Part shown: piece by piece, positions 9,251 to 18,068 of the stretch
How the letters are laid out: each line of letters starts with the position of its first letter
How positions within the stretch are numbered: the stretch's first letter is position 1
Assembly: GCF_003491345.1 (NCBI RefSeq)
Contig: NZ_CP025512.1
Coordinates: 2,046,001 to 2,110,000 of the forward strand
Length of the DNA stretch: 64,000 nt
Direction: 5' to 3'
Origin: Neorhizobium sp. SOG26
GTDB taxonomy: Bacteria > Pseudomonadota > Alphaproteobacteria > Rhizobiales > Rhizobiaceae
Made by a program: the position numbers and the translations under genes
Notes under the pieces: generated by a model
Told to the model about the DNA's origin: nothing
The model's input: the letters and a program-made list of their open reading frames with translations, nothing else
Databases searched by the model: none

Positions 9251-10638
9251 CAACCGTGACCTTCCTTGGTAAAGCTTCCTGAGACTGCCTTGCGCTGCTT
9301 CAAGAAGGCAGTGGGCTGTCGGCTACCGACAAAACCGCGGGGCTTAAAGAGCATGACGATGATCATCGCCAGGCCGAAGAGCAGCATGCGGTAGAGTTCC
9401 GGCGTGAAGTCCGGTCCGAAGATCAGCTTCAGGAATTCCATCTCGCGCAGAAGTTCGGTGCCGCCGACCATGACAACGGCCGCGATGGCGATACCCGTGA
9501 GCGAGCCCATGCCGCCCAGAACAACGATCGCCAGGATGACGGCCGATTCCAGGAAGACGAAGCTTTCCGGCGACACGAAGCCCTGGCGGGTTGCGAAGAA
9601 GGAGCCGGCAAAGCCGCCGAACATCGCGCCGGTTGCAAAGGCAGTAAGCTTGGTGGTGACGGTGTTGATGCCGAGCGAACGGCAGGCAATCTCGTCTTCG
9701 CGCAGCGCTTCCCATGCACGGCCGATCGGCATCCGGCGCAGCCGGATCGTGACATAGGCTGTGAGCATGCAGAGCGCCAGGATCACGTAGAACAGGAAGA
9801 TCTTGTACCAGGCCGAGGATGTGGCCAGGCCGAGTGCCTTCGGGAAATAGTCCGGCGCACCGACATTGAACGACCAGATGCCGAACACGGAAGCCTTTGC
9901 GATGCCGGAGATGCCGAAAGTGCCCTTGGTGACGTCCGTCCAGTTCAGGAGAACGAGGCGGATGATTTCACCAAACGCGAGCGTCACGATGGCAAGGTAG
10001 TCACCGCGCAGGCGCAGCACCGGGAAGCCGAGGATAACGCCCCACATCGCGGCAAGAATACCCGCGAGCGGCAGCAGCACCCAGAACGACAAACCGAAGT
10101 AGGACGACAGGAGCGCGTAGGAATAGGCGCCGACCGCGTAGAAGGCGACGTAGCCGAGGTCGAGCAGACCGGCGAGGCCAACCACGATGTTAAGACCCCA
10201 GGCAAGCATCACGTAGATGAGGATCTGGATGCCGAAGTTGTCGACGTACTTGAGCGAACCCTGGGGCCCGAACAGCATCACCGACATAGGCGGATAGATC
10301 AGCAGCGCAATCAGCGCGATCTTGAGGAAGTGGCGATGGAAGAAGCCCTTCTCCTCGGAAATCTCCAGCACGCCGCTTTTCGCCTTGGCGAGCTTGCGAC
10401 GGTCGATATGCGGCCGGATGAAGCCGACGGTGACGAAGCGGCCGACGGCAGCGATGATCACGAAGATCGCCAGCAGCCCCCAGCGGGTGCGCCAGACAAG
10501 CCTGTTGTCGATGTCCTGGTAGGTTTCGATGCCGACGAACAGCAGGAACATGCCGAAGGCGATGGCACCCGCAAAAGCGGCTTCGCGCAATGCCTTGGAC
10601 ATGATGTTTGTCGAACCGGTTTCGGAAGCGGCGTTCAT
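9250..10638 (-). CDS. livM: Branched-chain amino acid ABC transporter permease LivM
   Basis: A 462-residue inner-membrane permease. The N-terminal 120 residues, with two or three hydrophobic stretches and a charged [13 protein letters not shown] loop, are an extension typical of rhizobial LivM (BraE); the core permease begins near [20 protein letters not shown] and contains the family motif [19 protein letters not shown] and the EAA-like [14 protein letters not shown] loop. It starts two bases after livH and overlaps livG by one base. Confidence 0.95.
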   Translation of the reverse strand: MNAASETGSTNIMSKALREAAFAGAIAFGMFLLFVGIETYQDIDNRLVWRTRWGLLAIFVIIAAVGRFVTVGFIRPHIDRRKLAKAKSGVLEISEEKGFFHRHFLKIALIALLIYPPMSVMLFGPQGSLKYVDNFGIQILIYVMLAWGLNIVVGLAGLLDLGYVAFYAVGAYSYALLSSYFGLSFWVLLPLAGILAAMWGVILGFPVLRLRGDYLAIVTLAFGEIIRLVLLNWTDVTKGTFGISGIAKASVFGIWSFNVGAPDYFPKALGLATSSAWYKIFLFYVILALCMLTAYVTIRLRRMPIGRAWEALREDEIACRSLGINTVTTKLTAFATGAMFGGFAGSFFATRQGFVSPESFVFLESAVILAIVVLGGMGSLTGIAIAAVVMVGGTELLREMEFLKLIFGPDFTPELYRMLLFGLAMIIVMLFKPRGFVGSRQPTAFLKQRKAVSGSFTKEGHG

Positions 10639-10640
10639 GA

Positions 10641-11543
<903 letters not shown>

Positions 11544-11911
11544 ACACTTTCCCCCGGATGCGATCCTCGAATGGGCGCATCTCTTGTATTGCTGTCCCTT
11601 GCGGGTTCTTGCGTTCTTGCCGCATTGCATAACGGTTTCGCATGAAATGTGAAGACAAAAAGCCCGAGTGCTGTCGAAATCTGGGCACTTCTCAACAATC
11701 TGACGCCATCTCGGTCAGAAAATCCAAAAAATCGGCAGCTTGCGGCTGTTTATTGTGCGCCGCACACATCTCTATCCATCCGATAGACTAAGCTGCGACT
11801 GCGTGGATATTCGAGAGCTTGTTCCACCGAATATCAATGACTTAAGCCCGCAATCATCCCCGCCTCCCGCGGCAGCGATAGACTTTCCCGCGAACAACAG
11901 CGGAGAGCCCC
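11544..11911. other. Intergenic stretch upstream of livH and of the DUF2793 gene
   Basis: This 368-base divergent region holds no supported gene. It must carry the liv operon promoter; I could not single out a clear -35/-10 pair, and there is no stress-type or CtrA-type site in it. Confidence 0.5.
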
Positions 11912-12940
11912 ATGGCTGACACCACGACGAATCTAAAGATGCCCTTCATCCTGCCGTCGCAGGCACAAAAACACGTGACTCATAATGAGGCGCTGCTGGC
12001 GCTCGACGCGCTTGTGCATCTGACGATTGCGGAAGAACGTGCGGCGCCGCCCGAGTCACCGGCGGATGGCAGTTGTTATGCGATCGCGACCGGGGCGACG
12101 GGTGCCTGGACCGGCCGCGCAGGCAAGATTGCCGCTTGGCAGGATGGCGCCTGGAATTACCTGCAGCCGAAGACCGGCTGGCGCGCCTGGTTCACGGAGG
12201 AAAATCGCCTGAAGGTCTATGCCGATGCTGGATGGCAGGAGATCCCCCTGCCCGACCGCGCCGATTTTACCGAACTTGGCATCAACGTCACCGCCGACGA
12301 GAGCAACCGGCTCGCCGTCTCCTCCCCGGCCAGCTTGTTCAATCACGCCGGCCAGGGGCACCAGATCAAGGTGAACAAGGCTGCTTCAGGAGACACCGCC
12401 TCGCTGCTGTTCCAGACGAACTGGAGCGGCCGCGCCGAGATGGGTCTTGCCGGAGACGACGCCTTCTCGATCAAGGTGAGTGATGGCTCGATCTGGAAAA
12501 CCGCACTTCATATATCACCCGCCGGTCACGTTACCCGGCCGCAACAGCCGGCCGCCCGCCTGTTCAGGTCCGGGTCCAGCTTTACACCGACAGATGGGCA
12601 GCAAAGCGGCTTCACCGTTTTCGCGGTCGACCAGGGCGGCGTCACGCTGGGGGCATCGACGGCCGGTGGCGGCAACCGTGTCGTCGTGCCGGTGGATGGG
12701 CTCTACCTTGTCTCATTGCAGGTCAGGGCAACCTCTTCGTCCGGGCATACAACAACCTTGCTGGTGAACGGCACCCAACCGATCCTGACCTTGATCGGCA
12801 CCTCCGGTGGTTCCCAGTCCCAGTCCTCGACCGGCATTCTTGCGCTATCTGCCGGTGATTTCCTGACGTTGGGACATGCAGGATCAGCGACTTTCGAGGC
12901 CGGCGCCGGCAAGACGGAGCTTTCTATCCTGCTCATTTGA
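11912..12940 (+). CDS. DUF2793 domain protein, phage tail-like
   Basis: A 342-residue protein whose N-terminal half (NLKMPFILPSQAQKHVTHNEAL, then GSCYAIATGATGAWTGRAGKIAAWQDGAW) is the DUF2793 domain known from phage and gene-transfer-agent tail proteins. The C-terminal 130 residues (from about LFRSGSSFTPTDG) look like a beta-rich C1q-like receptor-tip domain. There is no other phage gene nearby, so it is either an orphan or part of a dispersed gene transfer agent. No signal peptide. Single-gene unit beside sciP. Confidence 0.7.
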   Translation: MADTTTNLKMPFILPSQAQKHVTHNEALLALDALVHLTIAEERAAPPESPADGSCYAIATGATGAWTGRAGKIAAWQDGAWNYLQPKTGWRAWFTEENRLKVYADAGWQEIPLPDRADFTELGINVTADESNRLAVSSPASLFNHAGQGHQIKVNKAASGDTASLLFQTNWSGRAEMGLAGDDAFSIKVSDGSIWKTALHISPAGHVTRPQQPAARLFRSGSSFTPTDGQQSGFTVFAVDQGGVTLGASTAGGGNRVVVPVDGLYLVSLQVRATSSSGHTTTLLVNGTQPILTLIGTSGGSQSQSSTGILALSAGDFLTLGHAGSATFEAGAGKTELSILLI

Positions 12941-13032
12941 GCCCTAGAAGGCCCGCTTTTCCGGGAGGTCGCCGTATTTGTTCCACAACAGTGCGACTTT
13001 CCGTTGAAGTGGGAACAAATGCGCAAACCTGT

Positions 13033-13047
13033 TTAGTCAAATGTTAA
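13033..13047 (+). promoter_or_regulatory. CtrA-like site upstream of sciP
   Basis: TTAG, seven bases, TTAA: one mismatch from the CtrA recognition sequence TTAA-N7-TTAA, 52 bases before the sciP ATG. In Caulobacter sciP is activated by CtrA, so a site here makes sense. A GAGTC (GANTC) methylation site lies at 13092-13096, directly before the ATG. Confidence 0.55.
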
Positions 13048-13098
13048 ATCTGCCGGGCTAGGCTCTCGGACGTGGTCTTGTGTTGTGTAGAGAGTCCA

Positions 13099-13374
13099 AT
13101 GACCGAAATGATACGTCCTCGAGTTAAATATGTCATCGGACCCGATGGCAGCCCCCTGACGATCGCGGATCTCCCGCCGGCCAATACGCGCCGCTGGGTC
13201 ATTCGCCGCAAGGCAGAGGTGGTAGCCGCGGTTCGTGGTGGCCTATTGAGCTTGGAAGAAGCCTGTGAGCGTTATACGCTGACGGTCGAAGAATTCCTTT
13301 CCTGGCAGGCGTCCATCAACGACCATGGCCTTGCCGGCTTGCGCACCACGCGCATCCAACAATATCGCCACTAG
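13099..13374 (+). CDS. sciP: CtrA inhibitor SciP (DUF1153)
   Basis: SciP is a small helix-turn-helix protein that binds CtrA and keeps it from activating transcription in early cell-cycle stages. The 91 residues show the family signature YVIGPDGSPLTIADLPP, TRRWVIRRKAEVV, LLSLEEACERYTLTVEEFLSWQ and end GLAGLRTTRIQQYRH. I took the ATG at 13099, which gives the standard length; an upstream start at 13072 adds nine residues. The gene lies two kilobases from ctrA with a CtrA-like box upstream. Confidence 0.93.
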   Translation: MTEMIRPRVKYVIGPDGSPLTIADLPPANTRRWVIRRKAEVVAAVRGGLLSLEEACERYTLTVEEFLSWQASINDHGLAGLRTTRIQQYRH

Positions 13375-13418
13375 GATCGAGCCGACAGGTTCCTCCTGAC
13401 GTACAAGTGCTGGGGAAT

Positions 13419-13453
13419 GAAAAATGCCGCCGCAGGTTTGCAGCGGCATTTTT
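13419..13453 (+). terminator. Bidirectional terminator between sciP and the PqiA-like gene
   Basis: Stem AAAATGCCGC/GCGGCATTTT (13421-13430 and 13443-13452) around a 12-base loop, with A-run before and T-run after, so it can end transcription from both convergent genes. Confidence 0.85.
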
Positions 13454-13917
13454 CACATCCCGCGCCCGCCTGACCGGCCGCCGACAAGGCTCGGCAGGAA
13501 GCCGGCAATCACCGCCGAGGCGGCATAAAACCAGAGCCCCGGCTGGGCCGTCGCACTCGCGACGCCACTGCTTTTCGCCGCCACGATGACGATCGCGACC
13601 AGCATCACGTCCATCATCGACCATTTTGACAGATGCGGCATGACGCGCATGACATGGCCATTGCCCTGCCCTCCCGTCATCTGAAGGCCAATCGCCATCA
13701 GCTTCAGCACCGGAAACACGATCGAGAACAGGCCAACGACCAGGGCGAGGAGAAGATCGTCCTCTTCGATCAGCGCCGCCACGAGCTCGATCAGCGATGG
13801 CTCGTCAGAGAAGAAGTAGAGCTTCTCAAAGCGGATGATCGGCAAAAACAGGCCAAGCCCGAGGCAGACGACAGCGAGGGTAAACAGAACCGGGGCCAGC
13901 CATTTTCCTGGTTTCAT
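13453..13917 (-). CDS. PqiA-domain membrane protein
   Basis: A 154-residue inner-membrane protein with four hydrophobic segments (about 9-27, 55-77, 101-117, 126-145). The sequence matches one half of paraquat-inducible protein A (FPVLKLMAIGLQM and LSKWSMMDVMLVAIVIVAAK are typical). PqiA-type proteins work with MCE-domain proteins in lipid transport across the envelope, but no MCE gene is adjacent here. Convergent with sciP. Confidence 0.8.
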   Translation of the reverse strand: MKPGKWLAPVLFTLAVVCLGLGLFLPIIRFEKLYFFSDEPSLIELVAALIEEDDLLLALVVGLFSIVFPVLKLMAIGLQMTGGQGNGHVMRVMPHLSKWSMMDVMLVAIVIVAAKSSGVASATAQPGLWFYAASAVIAGFLPSLVGGRSGGRGM

Positions 13918-14002
13918 CGATCCCGCCCCATGCCGTTACCCCGCCCGCTATTTCCGTTCGGTCGTGACCATACTAAACAAAGCTGGAGCAAATCGAGGGC
14001 TG

Positions 14003-14284
14003 ATGATGAACATCACGCATGAAGAGACGAAGTCCGGCGGCCGTTACCTGGCTGAAGTCGATGGTCACGTCGCCGAAATGACCTATTCCCGCGCCTCGCC
14101 GGAGTTGATCATCGTCGATCATACAGGCGTTCCGGGTGAACTTCGTGGGAAAGGTGTCGGCCAGGCACTGGCGGTCCACGCCGTGGACGCCGCGCGCACG
14201 GGCGGCTGGAAGATCATACCGCTCTGCACCTTCTTCAAGGGCCAGGCGGAGCGTCATCCCGAATGGCAGGACATGCTGCGGTGA
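14003..14284 (+). CDS. Small GNAT-fold acetyltransferase (YjdJ type)
   Basis: A 93-residue single-domain protein of the short GCN5-related acetyltransferase group (COG2388). It has the beta-strand AEMTYSRASPELIIVDHTGVP, the acetyl-CoA loop LRGKGVGQALAVHAVDAARTGGWKI and the conserved ending PLCTFFKGQAERHPEWQDML. The first of two tandem ATGs is used; a frame extending to 13835 would overlap the PqiA-like gene and is not supported. Substrate unknown. Confidence 0.85.
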   Translation: MMNITHEETKSGGRYLAEVDGHVAEMTYSRASPELIIVDHTGVPGELRGKGVGQALAVHAVDAARTGGWKIIPLCTFFKGQAERHPEWQDMLR

Positions 14285-14384
14285 GCCCGGTCATGGCTGC
14301 CGGGATCCTGAACTGACAAAAAGCTGCACGAGGCACAGCCTCGTGACATCAGTCTTGAGATAGGAAGGTCGGGCTTGCGGCCGA

Positions 14385-14735
14385 TCAGGCGCGAGCCCGC
14401 ATGCCGCCGTCCCTCTCCTCGAGGGCGGATGCCTTTGCAAGTTCTGCTTCGGCTTCCTCGAGCGCGAGTTCGGCCGCGTCCTGCTGGACCTTCAGTTCCC
14501 GGATCGACACCTGCAGATTGTCGGCGCGCTGGCGCGCGGCCTTTGCAAAGGTCGGGTAAGCAAAATGATTCGGGTCCGTAATGCCCGACTTCTTTTCCTC
14601 GACCGTGATCTGATGCTCGAGTTCCTTGGCCATCCGCTCGAACTCGGCCATCATCATCTGCAGCTGCTGGAGCTGCCGGCGTTTTTCGTTGACCTGAAAG
14701 CTCTTCAGGCGAACCAGACTGTCACGCGACTTCAT
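14385..14735 (-). CDS. fliJ: FliJ-like flagellar export coiled-coil protein
   Basis: A 116-residue, almost wholly helical protein: MKSRDSLVRLKSFQVNEKRRQ followed by heptad-rich QQLQMMMAEFERMAKELEHQ and QVSIRELKVQQDAAELALEE. This matches the FliJ-type protein encoded next to ctrA in Rhizobiales; FliJ is the coiled-coil component of the flagellar type III export ATPase complex. The ATG at 14735 has GAGG eight bases upstream and is preferred over the TTG six bases before. It is divergent from ctrA, and shares a 420-base regulatory region with it. No other flagellar gene is in the window. Confidence 0.75.
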   Translation of the reverse strand: MKSRDSLVRLKSFQVNEKRRQLQQLQMMMAEFERMAKELEHQITVEEKKSGITDPNHFAYPTFAKAARQRADNLQVSIRELKVQQDAAELALEEAEAELAKASALEERDGGMRARA

Positions 14736-14832
14736 ACGCAATACCTCATGGATAGCGAGACCCAGACCTGTATCCGGTTTGTTACACTCCGGTTCGAATT
14801 CTTTCCGAGGGGTTAATAATTGGCTCCCCGGA

Positions 14833-15067
14833 TTAACCTTTCATTTACAGGCATCATTAATGATAGGGCCGATCGTTTAAGGGTCGGTAAATGCCAGGGC
14901 CGAAAATCGGCCGCGACAATGTTGAGTCGCTTGAATCACTTAGCGGGATTTCCTCGTCCGTTGAGTCAGTCTGGTGATGGCCAATCCGTAAAGGAAAACA
15001 GGCTGATACTAATTTTGCTTAATGAAATGATGCACCTTGTCAGGGGGGCTCATAATTTGTTAACCAT
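14833..15067 (+). promoter_or_regulatory. ctrA regulatory region with GANTC and CtrA-like sites
   Basis: The gap 14736-15155 between fliJ and ctrA holds no gene. It contains TTAA-N7-TTTA at 14833-14847, TTAA-N7-TAAA at 14877-14891, a TTAACCAT half-site at 15060-15067, and three GANTC sites (14924-14928, 14933-14937, 14963-14967). GANTC is methylated by CcrM, and CtrA autoregulates its own gene in Caulobacter, so this is consistent with multi-promoter cell-cycle control of ctrA. The CtrA-like sites each have one mismatch. Confidence 0.65.
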
Positions 15068-15155
15068 TTAGTGGCAGCTTCCAAATCAGGCACAGTCTGG
15101 ATCCGTAACGAGTAAGGGGGCATGAACACCTTGCGCGGCGGTAAAGGGGAAAATT

Positions 15156-15857
15156 ATGCGGGTTCTACTCATCGAAGATGACAGCGCGACTGCCCAGAGC
15201 ATCGAGCTGATGCTGAAATCGGAAAGCTTCAACGTATACACGACCGATCTCGGTGAAGAGGGTGTCGATCTCGGCAAGCTCTACGACTACGACATCATCC
15301 TTCTCGACCTCAACCTGCCCGACATGTCAGGTTATGAAGTGCTTCGCACTCTGAGGCTCTCGAAGGTCAAGACGCCGATCCTTATCCTGTCGGGCATGGC
15401 CGGCATCGAAGACAAGGTTCGCGGCCTCGGCTTTGGCGCCGACGACTACATGACGAAGCCCTTCCACAAGGACGAACTGGTCGCTCGTATCCACGCGATC
15501 GTCCGTCGCTCCAAGGGCCACGCGCAGTCGATCATCATCACCGGCGAACTGATCGTCAACCTGGACGCCAAGACTGTCGAAGTCGGTGGCCAGCGCGTTC
15601 ACCTCACCGGCAAGGAATACCAGATGCTGGAGCTCCTTTCGCTCCGCAAGGGCACGACCCTCACCAAGGAAATGTTCCTCAACCACCTTTATGGCGGCAT
15701 GGACGAGCCGGAACTGAAGATCATCGACGTCTTCATCTGCAAGCTCCGCAAGAAGCTCGCAAACGCTGCCGGCGGAGCGAACTACATCGAAACCGTCTGG
15801 GGTCGCGGCTATGTGCTGCGCGAGCCGGACGGCGCCGAATACGCCGAAACCGCCTGA
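15156..15857 (+). CDS. ctrA: Cell-cycle response regulator CtrA
   Basis: CtrA is the master OmpR-family regulator of the alphaproteobacterial cell cycle. The 233 residues consist of a receiver domain (acidic pair Asp8-Asp9, phosphoacceptor Asp51 in LLDLNLPD, switch region ILSGMAG, Lys in [10 protein letters not shown]) and a winged-helix DNA-binding domain ([20 protein letters not shown], then [14 protein letters not shown] and [12 protein letters not shown]). The C-terminus ends EYAETA, with two alanine-flanked residues as in CtrA proteins degraded by ClpXP. Phosphate arrives through CckA and ChpT; chpT is 0.6 kb away. A terminator follows directly. Confidence 0.98.
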   Translation: MRVLLIEDDSATAQSIELMLKSESFNVYTTDLGEEGVDLGKLYDYDIILLDLNLPDMSGYEVLRTLRLSKVKTPILILSGMAGIEDKVRGLGFGADDYMTKPFHKDELVARIHAIVRRSKGHAQSIIITGELIVNLDAKTVEVGGQRVHLTGKEYQMLELLSLRKGTTLTKEMFLNHLYGGMDEPELKIIDVFICKLRKKLANAAGGANYIETVWGRGYVLREPDGAEYAETA

Positions 15858-15882
15858 GCCTGAGCCGATCCCCTTTTTCGAA

Positions 15883-15912
15883 CGCCCGCCTGGTTATCCC
15901 GGCGGGCGTTTT
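15883..15912 (+). terminator. Rho-independent terminator after ctrA
   Basis: Stem CGCCCGCC/GGCGGGCG (15883-15890 and 15901-15908) with a 10-base loop and a following run of five T, 26 bases after the ctrA stop. Confidence 0.85.
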
Positions 15913-16002
15913 TCGTTTCGGCGCCAGCGCCTGGAAAGCTGCATACAAAACAGCGACTCGTCGACGCCGATATGTGTCTTGCAGAATGTGGGTGTCAGGT
16001 TT

Positions 16003-16368
16003 TCAGGCCGCCTGTGCCAGGCGTGCAAAGACCGAGGTAAGGATCTTGCGGTCGAACGGCTTGAGCAGGAAGTCATCCGCTCCGGCACGCTTGCCGACCA
16101 TCATCTTTTTGAGGTCTGCCTCGATCACGCAGTAGAAGATGCGCACGCTCTTGCCGTTCGGCATGGCGCGAACCGAGGTGATGAGGTCCAGGGCGCCATC
16201 CATGGCGGCGTCAACAATGAGGAGGGCCGGAAGATCCGTCCGGCAACGGGTGACGGCCTCAAGCGAGTTGCTGGCTTCCACGACAAGGAAGCCAAGCTCC
16301 GTCAGGATGCGCTTGCCTACGGTGCGAACGATGTCGGAGCTGTCCGCAATCATCAAACGCTGCATCAT
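16003..16368 (-). CDS. Single-domain response regulator next to chpT
   Basis: A 121-residue stand-alone receiver. The phosphoacceptor is Asp53 (LLIVDAAMD) and the conserved lysine is in DDFLLKPFD. Two key positions differ from CheY-like proteins: the acidic pair is reduced (IADSSD, a single Asp9 preceded by Ala) and the Thr/Ser of the switch is Cys (IFYCVIEAD). It follows chpT in the same direction with a 79-base gap, so it may be co-transcribed. The position suggests a role in the CckA-ChpT-CtrA phosphorelay, but it is not CpdR or DivK by sequence. Function not known. Confidence 0.75.
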   Translation of the reverse strand: MMQRLMIADSSDIVRTVGKRILTELGFLVVEASNSLEAVTRCRTDLPALLIVDAAMDGALDLITSVRAMPNGKSVRIFYCVIEADLKKMMVGKRAGADDFLLKPFDRKILTSVFARLAQAA

Positions 16369-16447
16369 CTACCCCTATCCGCTGCCCGCCCATCGCTCAC
16401 GGGCTCATGGTCGGGCAGAGATTGCGGCAGATGTCGCTAAGGAATGG

Positions 16448-17113
16448 TTACTCGGTGGCCGTCTTTTCAGACTTGATGGATTCGGCGATGAAAACGATCT
16501 TGTCTTCCGAGACGATGTGCTTCAGCTCCATCTCGGCCTCTTCGGCGAGAAGCACCGTGTAATAAGGCTGGATGGTGTGCGCATCGATCGGCTCGTCCAG
16601 CGTGCCGGTGGAGATTTCCACGAACTTGGCGGGCACGCGCATCATACGGCCCTTCACGGTGATGATGAACTTCGCATCATATTCCGGGTTTTCAAGCACG
16701 ACATCGACCGAGCCGCCGCGCGGGATACCGGCGTAGGCGACGAGGAAGAGATTGAGGAGCAGCTTGACGCGGTTCTTCGGAATGATGGTGCGCGGGCCGC
16801 TCCAGGTAACTTCGGTCTTCTTCTCGGCCGTGGCGAAATCGCGCGCAGCCTTTTCCGCTTCGCCCGTATCGATCGAAGCCCCGACCGAACCGGAAGCACC
16901 AAAGGCAAGACGTGCAAACTTGAGGCGAACCGAGGCGTTCAGCGCCGAAGTGCGGATCAGATCGAGCGCGTCACTGTCGGCCGCGCCCTCGTCCAGGAGC
17001 TCGAGGCCGTTGTTGATGGCGCCAACAGGCGAGATCACGTCGTGGCAGACGCGACTGCAAAGAAGTGCCGCGAGATCAGGCCCACTCAGCGTGAGGTTGG
17101 GATTCTTCGGCAT
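16448..17113 (-). CDS. chpT: Histidine phosphotransferase ChpT
   Basis: ChpT passes phosphate from the CckA kinase to CtrA and CpdR. The 221 residues have the dimerisation helix with the phosphorylated histidine His24 in SRVCHDVISPVGAINNGLELL-like sequence, followed by a degenerate ATPase-like domain (PKNRVKLLLNLFLVAYAGIPRGG) that no longer binds ATP in this family. The C-terminus IQPYYTVLLAEEAEMEL matches rhizobial homologues. It sits between eipA (divergent) and the receiver gene. Confidence 0.93.
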   Translation of the reverse strand: MPKNPNLTLSGPDLAALLCSRVCHDVISPVGAINNGLELLDEGAADSDALDLIRTSALNASVRLKFARLAFGASGSVGASIDTGEAEKAARDFATAEKKTEVTWSGPRTIIPKNRVKLLLNLFLVAYAGIPRGGSVDVVLENPEYDAKFIITVKGRMMRVPAKFVEISTGTLDEPIDAHTIQPYYTVLLAEEAEMELKHIVSEDKIVFIAESIKSEKTATE

Positions 17114-17214
17114 GTGTATCTCCTGTGAAACGTCTTGCCTCTATCGCCCGCTTAGCCGCTCAAGGTTGCTTGAGGATGGTGCGATTGCTGGCGTCATAAT
17201 GACACCACTTTTGG

Positions 17215-17229
17215 TAAACCGATTGTTAA
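17215..17229 (+). promoter_or_regulatory. CtrA-like site upstream of eipA
   Basis: TAAA, seven bases, TTAA: one mismatch from TTAA-N7-TTAA, 57 bases before the proposed eipA start and 100 bases before chpT in the other direction. In Brucella the eipA homologue is reported to be activated directly by CtrA. Confidence 0.55.
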
Positions 17230-17285
17230 GACCATGCCCGCAAGATATGTCGACTTTCAGCATGATGCGAAAGGTTATGCCCCGG

Positions 17286-17894
17286 ATGACACAATCGATG
17301 GATTTGAAAATGCGCGTCCAGACATCCTCCGCTTTTGTCCGTTTCGCCATTGCCGCGATGACCATTGCTGCTGCGCTGTTTGCCGGCCACGCAAGCGCCC
17401 AACAGAATGGTAGCCAGTATTCGGTGCAGGAAATCGTCGATGCCGGCCACGGCTTCTTTGGCAATACGAGCGGCGGCCTTGCCAAGGTCGTCGAGAATGC
17501 CTTTGCGCAATATGGCCTGCCGAACGGCTATATCCTTGGCCAGGAAGGCTCCGGGGCCTTCATCGCTGGTCTCACCTATGGCGAAGGCGAGCTCTATACG
17601 AAGAATGCCGGCCAGCACCCCGTCTTCTGGCAGGGCCCGTCGCTTGGCATCGACTACGGCGGCCAGGGCACCCGCGCCATGATGCTCGTCTACGACCTTC
17701 CGTCCGTGAACAGCCTTTATGCGCGCTTTGGCGGCGTATCGGGCTCGGCCTTTGTGGTCGCCGGCGTCGGCATGACCGTGCTACGCAACAACAACGTCAT
17801 TCTCGTCCCGATCCGCACCGGGCTTGGTGCACGGCTTGGCATCAATGTCGGCTATCTCAAGCTGACGCCGACGCCGACATGGAACCCATTCTGA
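17286..17894 (+). CDS. eipA: Periplasmic envelope protein EipA (DUF1134)
   Basis: A DUF1134 protein, homologous to Brucella EipA, a periplasmic beta-barrel-like protein needed for envelope integrity. It has an N-terminal signal peptide (FVRFAIAAMTIAAALFAGHASA) and the conserved body VQEIVDAGHGFFGNTSGGLAK, GYILGQEGSGAF, GEGELYTKNAG and the ending VGYLKLTPTPTWNPF. The start is uncertain among in-frame ATGs at 17286, 17298 and 17310; I used the first of these, giving 202 residues. Further upstream starts would reach into the promoter region with the CtrA-like box. Confidence 0.88.
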   Translation: MTQSMDLKMRVQTSSAFVRFAIAAMTIAAALFAGHASAQQNGSQYSVQEIVDAGHGFFGNTSGGLAKVVENAFAQYGLPNGYILGQEGSGAFIAGLTYGEGELYTKNAGQHPVFWQGPSLGIDYGGQGTRAMMLVYDLPSVNSLYARFGGVSGSAFVVAGVGMTVLRNNNVILVPIRTGLGARLGINVGYLKLTPTPTWNPF

Positions 17895-18068
17895 GGTCTA
17901 AGCATTATCTCCCCACTTGCGGCGGTTTCCGTCGCCAGCCGGGGGATCCATGGAATACCATCTCACTCATCCAGTACTCGAGGGTCACCGTTGCCGCGCT
18001 TGCTGCCCTGCGGTTGGCGTGCTTAAACAGAACGCCCTTACCTACACAGATCAAGAAGCGGCGTTGTT

